Shown: one piece after another, positions 12,201 through 25,248 of the stretch
Position numbering within the stretch: position 1 is the first letter of the stretch
How the letters are laid out: every line of letters begins with the position of its first letter
Source of the DNA: Carya illinoinensis
Lineage: Eukaryota > Streptophyta > Magnoliopsida > Fagales > Juglandaceae
NCBI RefSeq assembly: GCF_018687715.1
Contig: NC_056755.1
Span: 17,428,001 to 17,492,000 of the forward strand
Direction of reading: 5' to 3'
Length of the DNA stretch: 64,000 bases
Made by a program: the position numbers and the translations under genes
Notes under the pieces: generated by a model
Told to the model about the DNA's origin: nothing
The model's input: only the letters and a program-made list of their open reading frames with translations
The model's database searches: none

Positions 12201-12313
12201 TACTAAAAGTTTTAAGACCTGACAGTGGAGACAAGAAGAAGCTTAGAGAGCGTAGGGTGATTGCGGAAAGTCCTAGAGGCTCTCTCAAATAAAGAGTATC
12301 CGCTTTTGATCAT
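9264..12313 (-). CDS. NDB: External alternative NAD(P)H-ubiquinone oxidoreductase, mitochondrial (NDB type)
   Basis: A type II NAD(P)H dehydrogenase that oxidises cytosolic NAD(P)H on the outer face of the inner mitochondrial membrane and passes electrons to ubiquinone without pumping protons. Ten exons can be traced: 12313-12219, 11829-11584, 11329-11125, 11047-10797, 10719-10500, 10407-10303, 10128-9862, 9782-9661, 9560-9441 and 9357-9264. They total 574 codons, close to the family length. Landmarks are the N-terminus FERASRTFRNHP, the first dinucleotide fold VVVLGTGCAGTSF, SPRNYFVFSPLLP, and the second fold HFVVVGGGPAGVEF. After these come an EF-hand loop DKNKSGTLNLKD in exon 7 (typical of Ca-regulated NDB proteins), FAPLGGKQ, and the C-terminus RFIFGRDSSRI. 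All introns are GT-AG. Exon 2 fits only if acceptors 19 and 5 bases downstream of the first available AGs are used (see findings). Which NDB paralogue this is I cannot say. Confidence 0.88.
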
Positions 12314-12403
12314 TGTCGCAGTTTTGGTACCGTAGCATGCAGTATGGGTGTGCTCGCATATTTGGGGGCGGAAGGTCTGAAGATCATGAAGAGTAACAGC
12401 CAC

Positions 12404-13348
12404 ATAATATTAAAATTAATATTCTTGGTCGTTTTTTCTTTTCCTATTTTCATTTTTGGTGTTTGACTCTGTCAAATGGAAACTTTTAATATTATTTCTG
12501 CCAATATCGGTGTCTTAGTTTGTAGTCATTAGTGCACGCAATTACTTGTAACCCACGTCAAAGCCATCAATGAATACATTAAATAATGAACATATATACG
12601 TGTGAGGTGCATGCACACAGACACACGCATAAAGAGACTTCATTAGTTTTCAACTTGTACAACTCTGGACAATTAATTCTACATGGGCGTCCTAAAATAT
12701 AGGTTGCCTCGACTCTCAAATTCTGTTTTAAAAATCTTTCCCTATATAAAATGAATCTTCTTGTCCAGACAGATGCAACTAGAAACGTTGTAGGCCAGCA
12801 GCTTGCTTGCTAAATATACGTACGTAAGACAGAATATTCCTAACTGGCGCTACAATAATGATATACAAATTACACACCTGTTAATATCTGTACAACCGAA
12901 CAAAGTAAGCATGTGTAATTCATTGGATGGATGCCTTGTGGTGATTTATCACCGCATGCAAGACAGCAAAGTGGATAAAAACATTAGGGCAGTGCAAAAA
13001 TCAAAAATCTGATTCCGGTATCAACTTTGTAACGTCAGACTCAGCGTTATGATAAAACGGAATTGGAGTCGGAACTATTTTCTCATCGACTTCGACTTTG
13101 ACTTCGACTTCGACTTATACCTCCGACTCCAATATTAGTACACATATGTTATGAAAATATGCATTATTATATATTTATGATAATATATACTCATATATAA
13201 AAAGTCTAAAACTTATATAGTCAAATTAAATATATAGTAGTAATTTTTACTTATTATAAAATAATACACTTATACTATAATATAAATAGACTTATAGTCT
13301 AATTACTAATATATGTAAGCATTAAAGTATTACTATCATATATAGTCA
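12404..13348. other. Intergenic DNA upstream of NDB; short (GACTTC)n tract
   Basis: Presumed promoter side of the NDB gene. It contains an imperfect hexanucleotide tract (CGACTT repeats) at about 13087-13116 and otherwise AT-rich DNA up to the CACTA insertion. No gene seen. Confidence 0.5.
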
Positions 13349-13351
13349 AGT

Positions 13352-13368
13352 CACTACAACAAAAATAG
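13352..13368 (+). repeat. CACTA left terminal inverted repeat
   Basis: CACTACAACAAAAATAG, preceded by the AGT target duplication. Confidence 0.95.
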
Positions 13369-13549
13369 GTTTTAGTGAAAGATGAAACTGTCACAAGAAA
13401 TGGAAAAAAGGTCACGAAATATATTTGGTGACGGTTTCTGACCGTCACCATCACTGTCACGTAATGTGCGTCGCGGATTATATTTGGTCACAGTTTACTA
13501 TACAAGCGTCACTAAAAATATTTTTAGTGACGGTTGGGGATGTGCCGTT

Positions 13550-14000
13550 TGAAATAACGTTCGAACGTATTATTTTCTGTGACGGTTAGAATTTGTCACA
13601 GAAAATAACGTTCGAATTTAAAATTATACGTTCGAACGTAAAAAAGATGAGCTGACATCCGAACGAGAAAAGGTAACGTTTGTTGATTATAGTTCGGACG
13701 TATAATGTAAACGTTCGAACATTTATACGTGCGAACGTTACGTTCGAATCACGAATCCAACGAAAAGGAAATAATGTCCGAACGTTTGTATCATAACGTT
13801 CGAACGTTAATTCGAATGTTAAGAGAGTAGAGTTCGAACGTAAAATGTACGTTCGGATTTTTGTAACGTTAAACTTTTTTGACATTCGAACGTTTTTTAA
13901 CTTGGGTTTAAATGTTCGAACGTTTTGTTACTATATTACGTTCGAACGTATTTTTGAACATGTAATACTGTTGAAACGTATTTTATTTACATTCGAACGT
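13550..14000. repeat. Left subterminal array of palindromic motif ACGTTCGAACGT
   Basis: About 17 full or partial copies of a 12-base palindrome and its variants (ACGTCCGAACGT, ACGTGCGAACGT, and CpG-to-TpG/CpA decayed forms). In En/Spm elements, short subterminal repeats are the binding sites of the accessory transposition protein TNPA. That function is inferred here by position. Confidence 0.85.
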
Positions 14001-14223
14001 ACATATCAGAAATGCTAAACTCATCCACTTAATAAACAAACCAATTGTTTCATATTACAGTACATATTTCACAACTAATATTGTTTGAAACTGTTTTCAA
14101 ATTGATGTTAAAAACGTAATACAAAAATAAAATTCATTTCTTTTTCTTTCCTCGCCCAGCACGATTCTGTTGCAATGACATAACACGCTCCATTTGCAGC
14201 ATCATCTCCCGCTGCACTTGCTC

Positions 14224-15816
14224 TTAGACCTCACTACGGATTCTTTCCTCCTGGTCTCTTTGTTGGTCCTGCAAACGCGTCTCTAAATGAGATTGTCGCT
14301 CTAAGAGAGACTCCAACTCTTGCTGTCTAGACCTCATATACTCATTCTCGCGTCGTGCAGTTTCTAAATCTTTGGTAAGATTATTAATTTGTGATGTCGA
14401 TGAGGTTGAGGAAGATGAACCGAAATGCTTGAAAGATCGTCCCAAACCTCTTGCCATACTAGAGTTGGGTCCAAGCACCTGTGAAAAAATGTCCAAGTCA
14501 CTAGGAGAGGAATCCCCAGAAGCTGACTGCATCTCCATCATTTTTTCCTGCAGTTTGAAAGATCAAAACACACAATAAGTAACATATTAAAAGAAATACA
14601 AATAAAAAATAATTTAATCACATGTTACATAATTTATTTAACAAAAGGAACACCGCTTACATAATTAATTGTAGCTGCAAGATCCATCCACTCACTATAC
14701 TCATTAGTGTGAGCAGCAGCATAAACATGAATGAGGGAAAAGTTTTCAGGATCATCACGTTTCTAAGAAAACGACATTAGCAATTTGAAAAAGACAGTGT
14801 TAGTACTTATATAAAAGAATAATAAGAAAAAATATGAATTATTGCGTTTATTAATTACCATTTTTTCAGCAAGACGATAGAATGATCTTGAACCAGCACG
14901 ATGGTGAATAGTCAGAGCAGATCTATTATTTGCATTTGTAGAACTTAAGTGCTACAAAAATAATTCTCACTGTTAATTGTAATATATGTACATACATATA
15001 ATATAAACAACAATATAAATGTAAATAATTATAAAAAATAAATCTAGAATACCTGATATTCTGGAGAGGCAAAAAGATCACAACACTTCATCCAGTCGTC
15101 TAATTTCATCTGCTGGAAAGGGGACTGTGCAGCCTCTTCAAACGTCGCAAATTTCTTGAAATGGTCGTGACATCGTCCCTTGTGATGTTAGAATAGTGTA
15201 GCCATTAACTCATTCACAGTTCTCAAATCCTCGCTACGACCAAAGTCGAGGTCAAATTCATCCTAATTATAAATTAATTACGTTAAAAATACGATAAACT
15301 AATGTAGGTGAAAAAAATGATATAATAAGTAAACTCACAAGTACACGACTCCAAATGTGTTCCTTAATCTTATTCGGCACATCTCTCCAGGAGCGCACAT
15401 AAAATGGAGCGTAAGCTCGAACTACTATGCCAATATAGGAGGAAAGCGCTGCTGCACTATCATTCACTCCTCTAGTGGAATTATCAGGAATTGTGATTTT
15501 CAATTTACCATGCCTTAGATTTTTCTCAAGTGAGATGCCGGGTGTATAGCCACGACCGCGACGAGCTAATTGTTCATCAACTAATAGATGATAGTATAAT
15601 TTTGAAGGTTATATATATTATTTATTGAAACAAACATCTTGATTATATATAGTATTAATGTAAACATTCCTTACCGGTATGTGTCGACTGTGCATCGTTC
15701 TCTGTAATGTTAACTTCATCTTCGGGAACGGACTTCTCAGGTGGGGAGTCCTCAATGGGTTCAGGACTTGGACTCGGTGGAGGAGGCACATTTCTCCTTT
15801 GTCTTTTTGGCGGCAT
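14224..15816 (-). pseudogene. Transposase_24-like (Ptta/En/Spm) accessory protein gene of the CACTA element
   Basis: A multi-exon minus-strand gene. Exon 1 is 15816-15675, starting MPPKRQRRNVPPPP. Exon 2 is 15580-15339 (RGRGYTPGISLEKN; YVRSWRDVPNKIKEHIW). Exon 3 starts at 15262 (DEFDLDFGRSEDL; FQQMKLDDWMKCCDLF). The last exon ends at 14224 and encodes a coiled coil rich in E/R/Q (LTKDLETARRENEYMRSRQQ). The layout matches the plant Ptta/En/Spm transposase family (Transposase_24), thought to play the TNPA-like role of binding element ends. An in-frame TAA at 15188-15190 in exon 3 would truncate it, unless that part is skipped in splicing. Intron borders in the middle were not all resolved. Confidence 0.75.
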
Positions 15817-15918
15817 ACTTGGAAATGATTATATATAACAAAAAAATATTATTAGAATAAATTTATATTTATTATAAAATTCTATAATGGTTGTATATGA
15901 ATAAACTTTTTAGTACTT

Positions 15919-18900
15919 TTAGTCTTCATCTTCGAATGTATTTTCCATGTTTGTTTCAAAATCTCTCTGTATAACATCTTCGTCGTCATCATCAAGCTCT
16001 TCTTCGTCATCCTTATCCACTTCCCCCCCGGATTCTTGTTCGTCTTCTTCTTCTGTACTTTTCTCACTTTCTTCAATTGAGTGATAATTTAATGAAGACG
16101 GGTCGAGATGGATGAGTGGGACGTCATCTCTACATAAGGGGAGCAACTCGAGTGCACCGAGGTCAACAAATAAGTTAATACCCCCTCCTCCATCTTCCTG
16201 GTAGGCCTCTACATTTGGAGTGTCATCTTCATCTCCACTATTATCGTAATCTGCACTCGTTCCTACTTTATATATATTTCGAGGGACAAATTTTTGTACA
16301 ACTCGCCAAGTTATCTCTCCACTATCTTCATCAGCACTTTTCATTGGATCAATCAAGTAATAGATTTGAGTAGCTTGACAAGCCAGGATGAATGGATCAT
16401 CTTCGTACCATTTAGATGCAGTATTGACACTCGTAAAATGATTATCCCTATATATCGAATCCCGACCACCGCCTAGATCCCACCAATCACATTTAAAGAC
16501 ATATGTTATAGACCCACCCAGATATTTCAATCCGATAATATCACGAATGACACCATAATAATCAATATCATCTGTTCCATGACTCCCCTCGACCAAGACA
16601 CCACAGTTTTGAGTTTTTCTATTACGTTCACGGTCCAGAGTATGGAATCTATAACCTCGAACTGTGCATGCAGTGTATCGAAGTGCTCTGTTTCATGGAC
16701 CACGGGTCAATGCATACAATTCAAAAGAGACTAATCCGGGATCACGAGCACGTTGTTCCAATATCTAACAATTTAAATAATGTCATTTATTAAATATTAG
16801 CTAGAGTTAAAACTTTCATCATGTAACATATATTATAGAGTTTAGTTCATACACGTTGTTCAAACCATCCAGAAAATTCTGACTCGTGTCTTGCCATTAT
16901 ATCCTCGACGCCTTCCATCTTAAGTTTGTCCATGTGCTCATTGTATAGTATAAGTTATCATATTATTTTACATAACAATAGTTAAAGTTGTACATAATCT
17001 TTAGAATTATTTAAACCTTGTACAACGACATACCTGAGATAGTGATCAATCTCCTGACAATTATTTAGTACGTACCACCGAACTTTACCCAACTTTGTAT
17101 CAAGTAAATCGTAACCCGTTTGTGCACCCAAAGGTCGTACATTCTGAGAAAACACTGATAGCTCACGAGGAGGCGGAGCAGCAAGATCAGCATTTCGTTC
17201 TTGACGAATAAATTGTGTCTCAACACCATGAAGATATAAAGAGCAAAATGTTAACTATTCATCGTGTATATAGGCCTTTGCTATTGAACCCTCAGCTCTA
17301 GCTTTATTCCCAACAGTGCGCTTCAGTCGACCTAAATATCTTTCAACTGGATACATCCAACGGAACTGTACCGGTCCATCCAACATGATCTCCTGGGGTA
17401 AATGTATTGCTAAATGGACCATGACATCAAAAAATGACGGTGGAAAGATTTGCTCAAATTTACATAGTATAGTAGCAATGTCTTCTTCCAGTTTCTGCAG
17501 CATATCTCGCTTCACTACCCGAGCACACAAATCCTTAAAAAACATACACGGTTCAGTTATGACAACACGTACAGCAGATGTTAGCTTCCCACGAATTCCC
17601 ACCGGTAATAACTTCTGCAAAAATACGTGACAGTCATAACTTTTCAATCCACCAATTTTTCAGTCATCATGGCTTACGCATCTACTGATATTTGAAGCAT
17701 AACCATCTGGCAACTTCACACCTTGCAACCATTTGCAGAAATCCATCATCTCCTCCCTTGTCATTGTAAAACATGCATGCGGCATGACCACCCTCTCACC
17801 TTCCACTCGTAAATGCAAATTATGTTTAATTCCCATTCTCTCAAGATCTTTCATTGTCTTAATCGTATCTTTCATCTTTTTATTGATGCTCATCAATGTA
17901 CCTAGTATATTATCACAAATATTCTTCTCAATATGCATTACATCTAAACTATGTCGCAACATGCAGGACAACCAATACGGCAACTCAAAATAAATACTAC
18001 GCTTTGTCCAATTCAATTCTGCTACGCCTTGTTTTCTCTTGTTCTTTCCCCGACCTTTGCCAAAATTGTTCGCTGCCACATGTACCAATTGTTCCAGGAT
18101 CTCTTCCCCAGACAACTCATTTGGGGCAATTCTATCTTCTACTCGTCCATCAAACTTAGCGGATTCTGTTCTCCATGCATGATTTATTGGTAGATAACGT
18201 CGATGACCTATGAAACACAACTTTTGAGAATATTTTAACCACTCATTAGTAGTTTCTTTATTACACATCGGACACGCTAACTTTCCTTTAGTACTCCAGC
18301 TGGAAAGATTCCCATATGCCGGAAAGTCATTTATCCTCCACATTACCGCAGCATGCATCTGAAAAGTTGTTGATGTGGATGCATCATAAGTTCTGACGCC
18401 TGCTTCCCATAACTCTTTCAACTCTTCAATCAACGGCTGCAAATATACGTCAATGTCATTCCCAGGTGATCTCGAGCCAGGGATAAGCAAAGTTAAAAAA
18501 AAGTTGGGTGCCTTCATGGTGGAAGATTGTACGGAATCAACACTACAGGCCAAGTGCTATAACTTGTACTAATATTTCCAAAAGGGTTGAATCCATCAGT
18601 TGTGAGTCCGAGATGCACGTTCCTTGCTTCTATCCCAAACTCTGGATATTGATTATCAAAAGATTGCCACGCAAGTGAGTCAGCAGGGTGCCTCATAAAT
18701 CCATCATTTTGAACTCTTTTCTCTTTGTGTCACTTCATATCGTGAGCTATTTTCTTACACATGTATAATCTTTGCAACCGGGATTTCAATGGGAAATATT
18801 GCAATACTTTAACCAGCACGCTTTTCTTATCCTTCCACCTCGACTCTCCGCATACAAGACATGCTTGTTTCTCCTCGTTCTCATTCCAAAATAAAACACA

Positions 18901-19581
18901 ATCATTCTTACACGCATGTATGGACTTATACTCAAACCCTAATCCATTTCTCAACTGTTTCGCTTCATAAAAGTTCTTCGGCAATGCAGATCCTTCGGGA
19001 AGCACTTTGTTAAATAAGTCTGATACCATGTTAATTGCTTTGGTTGACATTCCACACAATGATTTTATGTGAAGCAACCGCACAATAAACGACATTTTAG
19101 AATGTTTTGTACAATCTGGATAAAGCTTACGCTTTGCATCTTCCCACATTTCTAGAAAATTATCTGAATCATTCCGTCGCCCACTTGAGCCATTTTCGTC
19201 AACCTCATCCATAAACATCTCAGTTCCAATGTCACTCAACATCTTCTCCATATCATCTCGCTCATAATCATCATCCACGTGCCGCAAATTTTCCCGTTGA
19301 CTGAATAAGTCATCCGCTGATTCAGCATACGGCTCATCATACAGTACCCATCGAGTATACTCCAAATCCATACCGTTCACAAATATATGACTTTCAGCTT
19401 CATCCAATCCTATCATACACAAATTTTTACAACCTCGACATGGATACTTAATGTAATCACGACTATCAGCAGAGGCCTTTGCAAATTCAATGAAGGCCCT
19501 TACTCCACGCCCATAGGGTATGTAATCTTTTCCAAGTCTATCGCGTAAAGGCATCCAACTTTTATCCATTTCTAAAAACAT
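15919..19581 (-). pseudogene. TNP2-type CACTA transposase, broken
   Basis: The main transposase of the element, minus strand. Domains in order are: the transposase-associated N-terminal domain (DKSWMPLRDRLGKDYIPYG; YPCRGCKN, about 19560-19300); a Zn-finger-like region (CKNDCVLFWNENEEKQACLVC, about 18850-18910); and Transposase_21 (HLGLTTDGFNPFGN; SRSPGNDIDVYLQPL; KLACPMCNKET; LDVMHIEKNICDNI, about 18690-17900). These are followed by DUF4218 (LPVGIRGKL; YPVERYLGRLKRTVGNKA, about 17640-17260) and DUF4216 (TYVFKCDWWDL, about 16600-16250), with an acidic tail. It is inactivated by in-frame stops at 18730-18732, 17660-17662 and 17255-17257 and by a small frame-shifting deletion near 18514-18553. 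The first of these falls where the family has tryptophan. The family normally recognises CACTA ends and catalyses cut-and-paste transposition. Confidence 0.88.
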
Positions 19582-21430
19582 CTAATTTTTTAGTAATATA
19601 TGGAAAAGTTAAATACACATGCATGTCATGATACATCATGTTCAAAGTACTCTTTCTCAAGGTAGTTGGTCCTATCCCATTCGAGATTATATTTTCCATA
19701 TTGTACAAGTCCCGTCACTCTACTACTTTGAACGTTAGTAAAAATTTCGGCAGCACTTCCCCATAGTTCTCCAAGTATACATGTTCACATATAGGGATTA
19801 TGACCCTCAGAACAGTATACCCAAAGAACAAATGAGGAAGACACCGAAATTTCATACTAAACGTTCAAAGTAGGAATAACGTTTATGTGCAATACAGATA
19901 ATATAATCTCAAACTGTCTACACTGGACAATTCAGGAATTAATGTACACCTAAATGTACACTAATTCTCAAACGGGCCTAAGGTTATTTATGCAATGTTA
20001 TACAATATCTAACAAAAAAGTCTACAAATAAATTAGCGCACATTGTTTGAATTATCCCAATGTACTAATAATATTTATATTATTAATGATTGATAACACT
20101 TAGAAATTATTTGTAGACTTATATAATTCCTAATAACAAATTATACTTATTATCAGCTATATAATATATAACACTACTATAAAATATCTTATAATTACTA
20201 TTATAAGTTACTGATAACACTTATATTTTATTTGTTATTATATAGCATAAAATAACAATTTTTATATATTTATTTCGTATTTAATATAATATATAGTAAA
20301 TTAGATTATAAATACTAGTTATACTATATATTGATAACACTTAATTGTTATCAATTATTATATAATTATTACTATTATTGCCAAAATTATTATAATTTAA
20401 TAATAATTTTTATTATTAAATAAGTAATTATTATTATAATTACTTATCTATTTCTTATTAATCCTTTTTTAATACTATACATTACATGATAATTATTATT
20501 ATTGATTGATACTAATAACACTATACTATATATTATTAGATAAAATATTTAGGATTATTGAGCTATTAGATTTTTAGGAATTATTATTTTATAATACTTA
20601 TTTATATTATAATTTTAGTAATACGAATTTTTATATATACTATATAGTTATGCCTTATAATTGACACTTATTAATATATGATAATTTATTATATTAGTTA
20701 TTTAACTAATTATATAGATAATAGTTTTAATCGTAATATTATAATTTATAATTATCGTTATTATAAATTATATACTATTTATTTTTATTTTTACACAAAT
20801 AATCACACTATTTATTTTTTATTGAAGATTGTTATATATATTCTTTTATCACAACAAATTACTATATATTAACACATAAATTTACAAATAATTATTATTC
20901 AAAAACATACACTATACTAAAACATTATCACATTAAAAATAAACATATTCAATAACAATAATTTTTCATTTTAATTCATCCAAACAACACAATCCATATT
21001 ACAAATTAAATCCACAATAAAATGTAACAATAGAGTTTAGTATATATACCTTGTGCTTTAAATAAATTATTCTTCAAAAATCACAACTTTTCAACAATTC
21101 ACAACAAATGATCCTTCAAAAAATACACAATACTAGTTAGTTAAATATATATGAAACAAAACATTGATAATTATCATGTAAATTACAAATAAAAAATGAG
21201 AAATTGTTTTTACCTTAATGCTTAAAACTATACCTTTGCAAACTCTCTCTCACTATAACCCTCCACTTCTTCTCTTCCTCTCTCTAAAACTCTCTCTATC
21301 TCTCCAAACCTTTCAACTTCCCAGCTCCCTCTCTAAAACTCTCTCTGTCTCTCACTCTAACAGGCAAGAAGGAAAGCAGAAATGAATCTGATTTCCCGTG
21401 CGTGAAAGTTTTATTTTCTGCTTGTTATGC
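19582..21430. other. AT-rich interior of the CACTA element, no gene supported
   Basis: Upstream side of the TNP2 gene. From 20000 to 21200 the sequence is very AT-rich. At 21235-21370 it carries a pyrimidine-rich stretch with CTCTCTC blocks, as is common near plant transcript starts. No coding frame is recognisable. Confidence 0.5.
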
Positions 21431-21700
21431 AATTAACGTTCAGACGTTCATTAATGAACGTTCAAACGTTTCATTTTACGTGCGAACGTTTAAGCAGTAA
21501 CATTCGAACATAATATTATCTCGCCCAGGATTTATACAGTACGTTCGCACAGATAATTCTCTATCCTACGTATTCGTCAATAACATTCAAACGTTTATAT
21601 AGTACGTTAGAACGTACTGTGCAAATTTGGTTTCAGCGGAAAATTTCCCTCCGAATTTATTATAACGTCTGAACGTTTCACATGAAGGTTCGAACGTAAA
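21425..21700. repeat. Internal array of the ACGTTCGAACGT-type motif (first)
   Basis: About nine variants of the same motif found at the element ends, here between the two divergent gene sets. Many are decayed at CpG positions. Confidence 0.8.
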
Positions 21701-21709
21701 TATTATTAT

Positions 21710-22845
21710 TTACATATTAGAATTTAGTATATTCCTCATAATATATTTATATATTAAATTATAAATTATACAATATTAATTAATATATAACTTGTACCAA
21801 TTATAATATATATAACATAAGTATTATATAAGAACGTACTATATATATATATATTATAACTTTATATTAACTAATAATATAAAATATATATTATATTATA
21901 ACTATAATATAATAAGTATATTATATATTATAGTTATAACAAGTATATTATAATATATTATATAGGAAAAATTGTATATTATCCTAGTATAGTATACTTT
22001 AATATAGTATATCTAATAACTATATTAAAGTAATATAGTTATTAGATAATATAGTATAAGTATTATATAATATATTATCTATACTATAGTCTATAATATA
22101 GTATAAGTATTATATAGTATGTTATCTATATATAATAACTATATAATATAGTATAATATATTATATAGTAAATATATTATAGATATAATATACTACTAGT
22201 ACTATGTTATATATACTACTTGTATATAATATAGTATATAATATATACTATATATATTAACTTATTAAATAGTATATAATATATATTAATATTATTACAA
22301 TAATATATACAATAATATTATATAATTATTATATAAGTATACACTAGATATTATATAATATATATTATATATAATATAATATATAATAACATACGTATAT
22401 ATATTATATCTATATATAGTATATAATACATATATAATATACGTATATAATATAGTATATACTACAATACTATATACTATATAATATAGGTTTCTATAAT
22501 ACGTATATAACACTATATACGTATTAACACTACATACTATATAACACTATATAGTATACACTATATAGTATATAGTGTAATATACTATATACTATATAGT
22601 ATAACACTATTTAGTATAAAGTATACACTATATACACGTATAACAGTATATAGTATATGCTATATACACTATTAACACTATATACTATATAATATACATA
22701 TATTATACGTATATAATATTATACATTATATAATATATAATATATATTATATAACATATCATATTATATAGTAATATATAGATAATATAATATATATTAT
22801 ATTAATATATTATATAATATATATAATATAATATATAGTGTAAAA
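21710..22845. repeat. Extreme AT tract, short TATA-type palindromes
   Basis: About 1.1 kb composed almost wholly of A and T, with permuted TATATA, ATAGTATA and CTATATAGT palindromes. Tyrosine/isoleucine-rich open frames here are by-products of composition. The tract sits between the two internal motif arrays. Confidence 0.85.
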
Positions 22846-23800
22846 ACGTTCGAATGTCATAACTAAAACGTTCGGACGTTTTGATTAACGTCCGAACTTA
22901 TACGTTATATGTTCGCATGTTAACACAATGTCCGAACGTACAAGTTATACGTTCTCGCACGTATGATTCTAAGTGTGAACGTAATCTACATAACGTTCGC
23001 ATGTGCAGTTAACGTCCGAACGTTAATTAATGAACGTTCGAACGTTAACTGCATATAAGGCCAGGCACGACGGTTTCCAGGCCATAACTTGTACGAAACC
23101 AGTGAAAACTCAAACTCTCTCTTCCTCTCCGCCACGTACGCAGCCGCAACCGTCACCATCCGCCACCGCATCCGTCACTAAAAGGTAATGTGCCCTCTCC
23201 CTCTTCTATTTCCTTGCTTTTAATCGGTGGGTTTCCAAAATTTAAAACCCACCGTAGGCCGGTTATAAAACTTGCATTTCCGGCCACTATTCGCAGTAAA
23301 TTGATAAAATAGGACCGTAGAAACATTTTCCACTGTATATAAATGCTTATTTTGGTTATTTGTGGCTTCGAAAGCTTTCGGCAATGGCTGACTCGACTCA
23401 GCGATTCCGTGTCGTAACGTTCGGACGTCACGACACAACGTCCGAACGTGTGACCTTTAGTATTCTTTATGTTCACACGTTATAATGTAACGTGCGAATG
23501 TATTATTTTTACGTGCGAACGTTTTTATCCAACGCTTTAACAGAACGTTGGATAAAACGTTCGAACATAAACCGTTGGTCTTCTTCGGCTAGTGATAACG
23601 TCCGAACGTATGACGGTTCAAATTCATTACGTCCGAACGTTTATATAATACGTTCGGACATAATAAACTCATTCGCACGTTTTTATCGAACGTTTGAATG
23701 AAACGTTTGATAAAAACGTCCGAACGTATCATCTATGTAAATTCGAACCTATTTTAATGTGCGAATGTACTTTCTATAACGTTCGAACGTTTCCTATTAA
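22845..23800. repeat. Internal array of the ACGTTCGAACGT-type motif (second, largest)
   Basis: More than twenty copies and variants of the palindrome, denser than at either end of the element. They flank a presumed untranslated first exon of the plus-strand gene and fill much of its first intron. Confidence 0.85.
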
Positions 23801-24033
23801 AATATTTTTATATTGTTTCTTTTTATTATTATTATTACTATTATATATATATTTCAAAAGTGAAATTATTTAAAAAATTTACTAGCAAAATTATGTAAAT
23901 TTATAAGGATGATATTTTAATTTTCTGTATAATCCATATATGTCATAATACGTATGTATCTGTGATTATAATAATTTTTTTTAAATATTATAACTTATAT
24001 ATTTTTTTTAATTTTCAGGATATAGCTCAATAT

Positions 24034-25248
24034 ATGACGACAAGGAAGCGAGGGAGGGATGGAGGCAATCCGGACATTGCTCGACTGGGGGCACGAACTG
24101 TTATGGGGGAACGAAAAATCCTCATTAATGAGTTTGATGAGCTCAGCTGGGAGCAGAAGACGCTGAGAGACGTCTTCGTCACCAGAGACTGGGGCCCCAT
24201 ATGCACATTGAGGGGAAAGATTTACCCCACAATGGTTCGAGAGTTTTACATTGGGATGGCCACCATGCCTAACGATGCATCATCTCATACTCTCAGTGTA
24301 CGCGGTGTACAGTTTCAGTTCTCGACGGATGTTCTCGCCGACTTACTCCAGATTCCGCGTATACTACCTAAGTCGACAGCTACTCAGGCTGGTGACATAG
24401 CAGCTGCATTTTCTCCGGGCATATTCGAGGCAGATCCAACCGCTTCTGCTTCATCTTCGGGCCCTGTTGAGTTTATGCCCAGTCATGAAGAAGATCGACC
24501 CGAGGGCGATCCTATTGCTGCTGAGGTTGGTGACGATGAGCGGGACCAGGATTTCTACATCCTCACTGGCACAGACCGCACAAAACTCGATAGGCCGAAC
24601 TCCTTCAGCCAGAATCAGCTGCTGCATTTCTTTTGCATGTTGCACATTTTTGTTGCAACAAATGTAGACCCGGTGGCACATAAGAGCACATTCAGTCGGG
24701 CTCGTGCACAGTTCCTGATTTGCTTGGCACGTGGTGAGCCCATTGACTTGCCCCTTGTTATATTTGAGCAGATCTGTTACGAGGCCATCATCGTTACCAC
24801 GGATAATCTCCTGTACGGAGTCATCATCAGCCGCTTATTACTAGCCCGGGGAGTGCCACTCCAGGCTGAGGAGATGGTGATAAACCAGATGAGCCCCATC
24901 AACATAACCACACACCGTCGGAGCATTGGATAGGGGAGAGGCTCAGCTCGGCGTCAGTCTGGTCCTACGCTAGATCTTGTTCCCCCGACTGAGTCTGGGG
25001 CCGATGTTGCTCGCCCGTCGGCGAGTACTAGTCAGCAGTCAGGAGTTACATCTGCTGGGGATGTGCGGCCTGCTTGGGTTGATACAATGATGACAGATAT
25101 GAAGGCGCATATAGACCGACAGATTGATAGACAGATTGCACATATAGATCAGGCTGTCGCATATCTTGCACATCATGTAGATGTGCTAAACAATAAGGTT
25201 GAGACATTGACTGAAGAGTTTCGATCTTTTGTAAACCAGCAGTTCTGA
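24034..25248 (+). CDS. Putative plant transposon protein (PF20167-like), opposite strand of the CACTA element, one internal stop
   Basis: ATG at 24034 follows a good acceptor (ATTTTCAG, exon from 24019). A plausible untranslated exon lies at about 23050-23182 (donor AAAAG/GTAATG at 23183). The protein starts MTTRKRGRDGG. Its body has the features I associate with the 'putative plant transposon protein' domain: REFYIGMATMP, TLSVRGVQFQFSTDVLADLL, then NQLLHFFCMLHIFV and RAQFLICLARGEPIDLP (about residues 65-285). After an in-frame TAG at 24931-24933 the same frame stays open for another 104 codons. It ends in a heptad-rich segment (DVLNNKVETLTEEFRSF) with repeated DRQIDRQI. The function of this domain is unknown; it is usually met in or near transposons. 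Codon-preserved sequence on both sides of the TAG suggests a recent nonsense mutation or readthrough. Confidence 0.7.

Noticed and set aside
13550..14000. Regularly recurring motif suggesting a CRISPR-like array
   Set aside because: The repeat is a 12-base palindrome with variable spacing in a plant transposon end; spacers are not of uniform length.
22295..22513. Tyrosine/isoleucine-rich 72-codon frame
   Set aside because: It lies wholly in the pure A/T tract. Composition alone gives open TAT/ATA codons.
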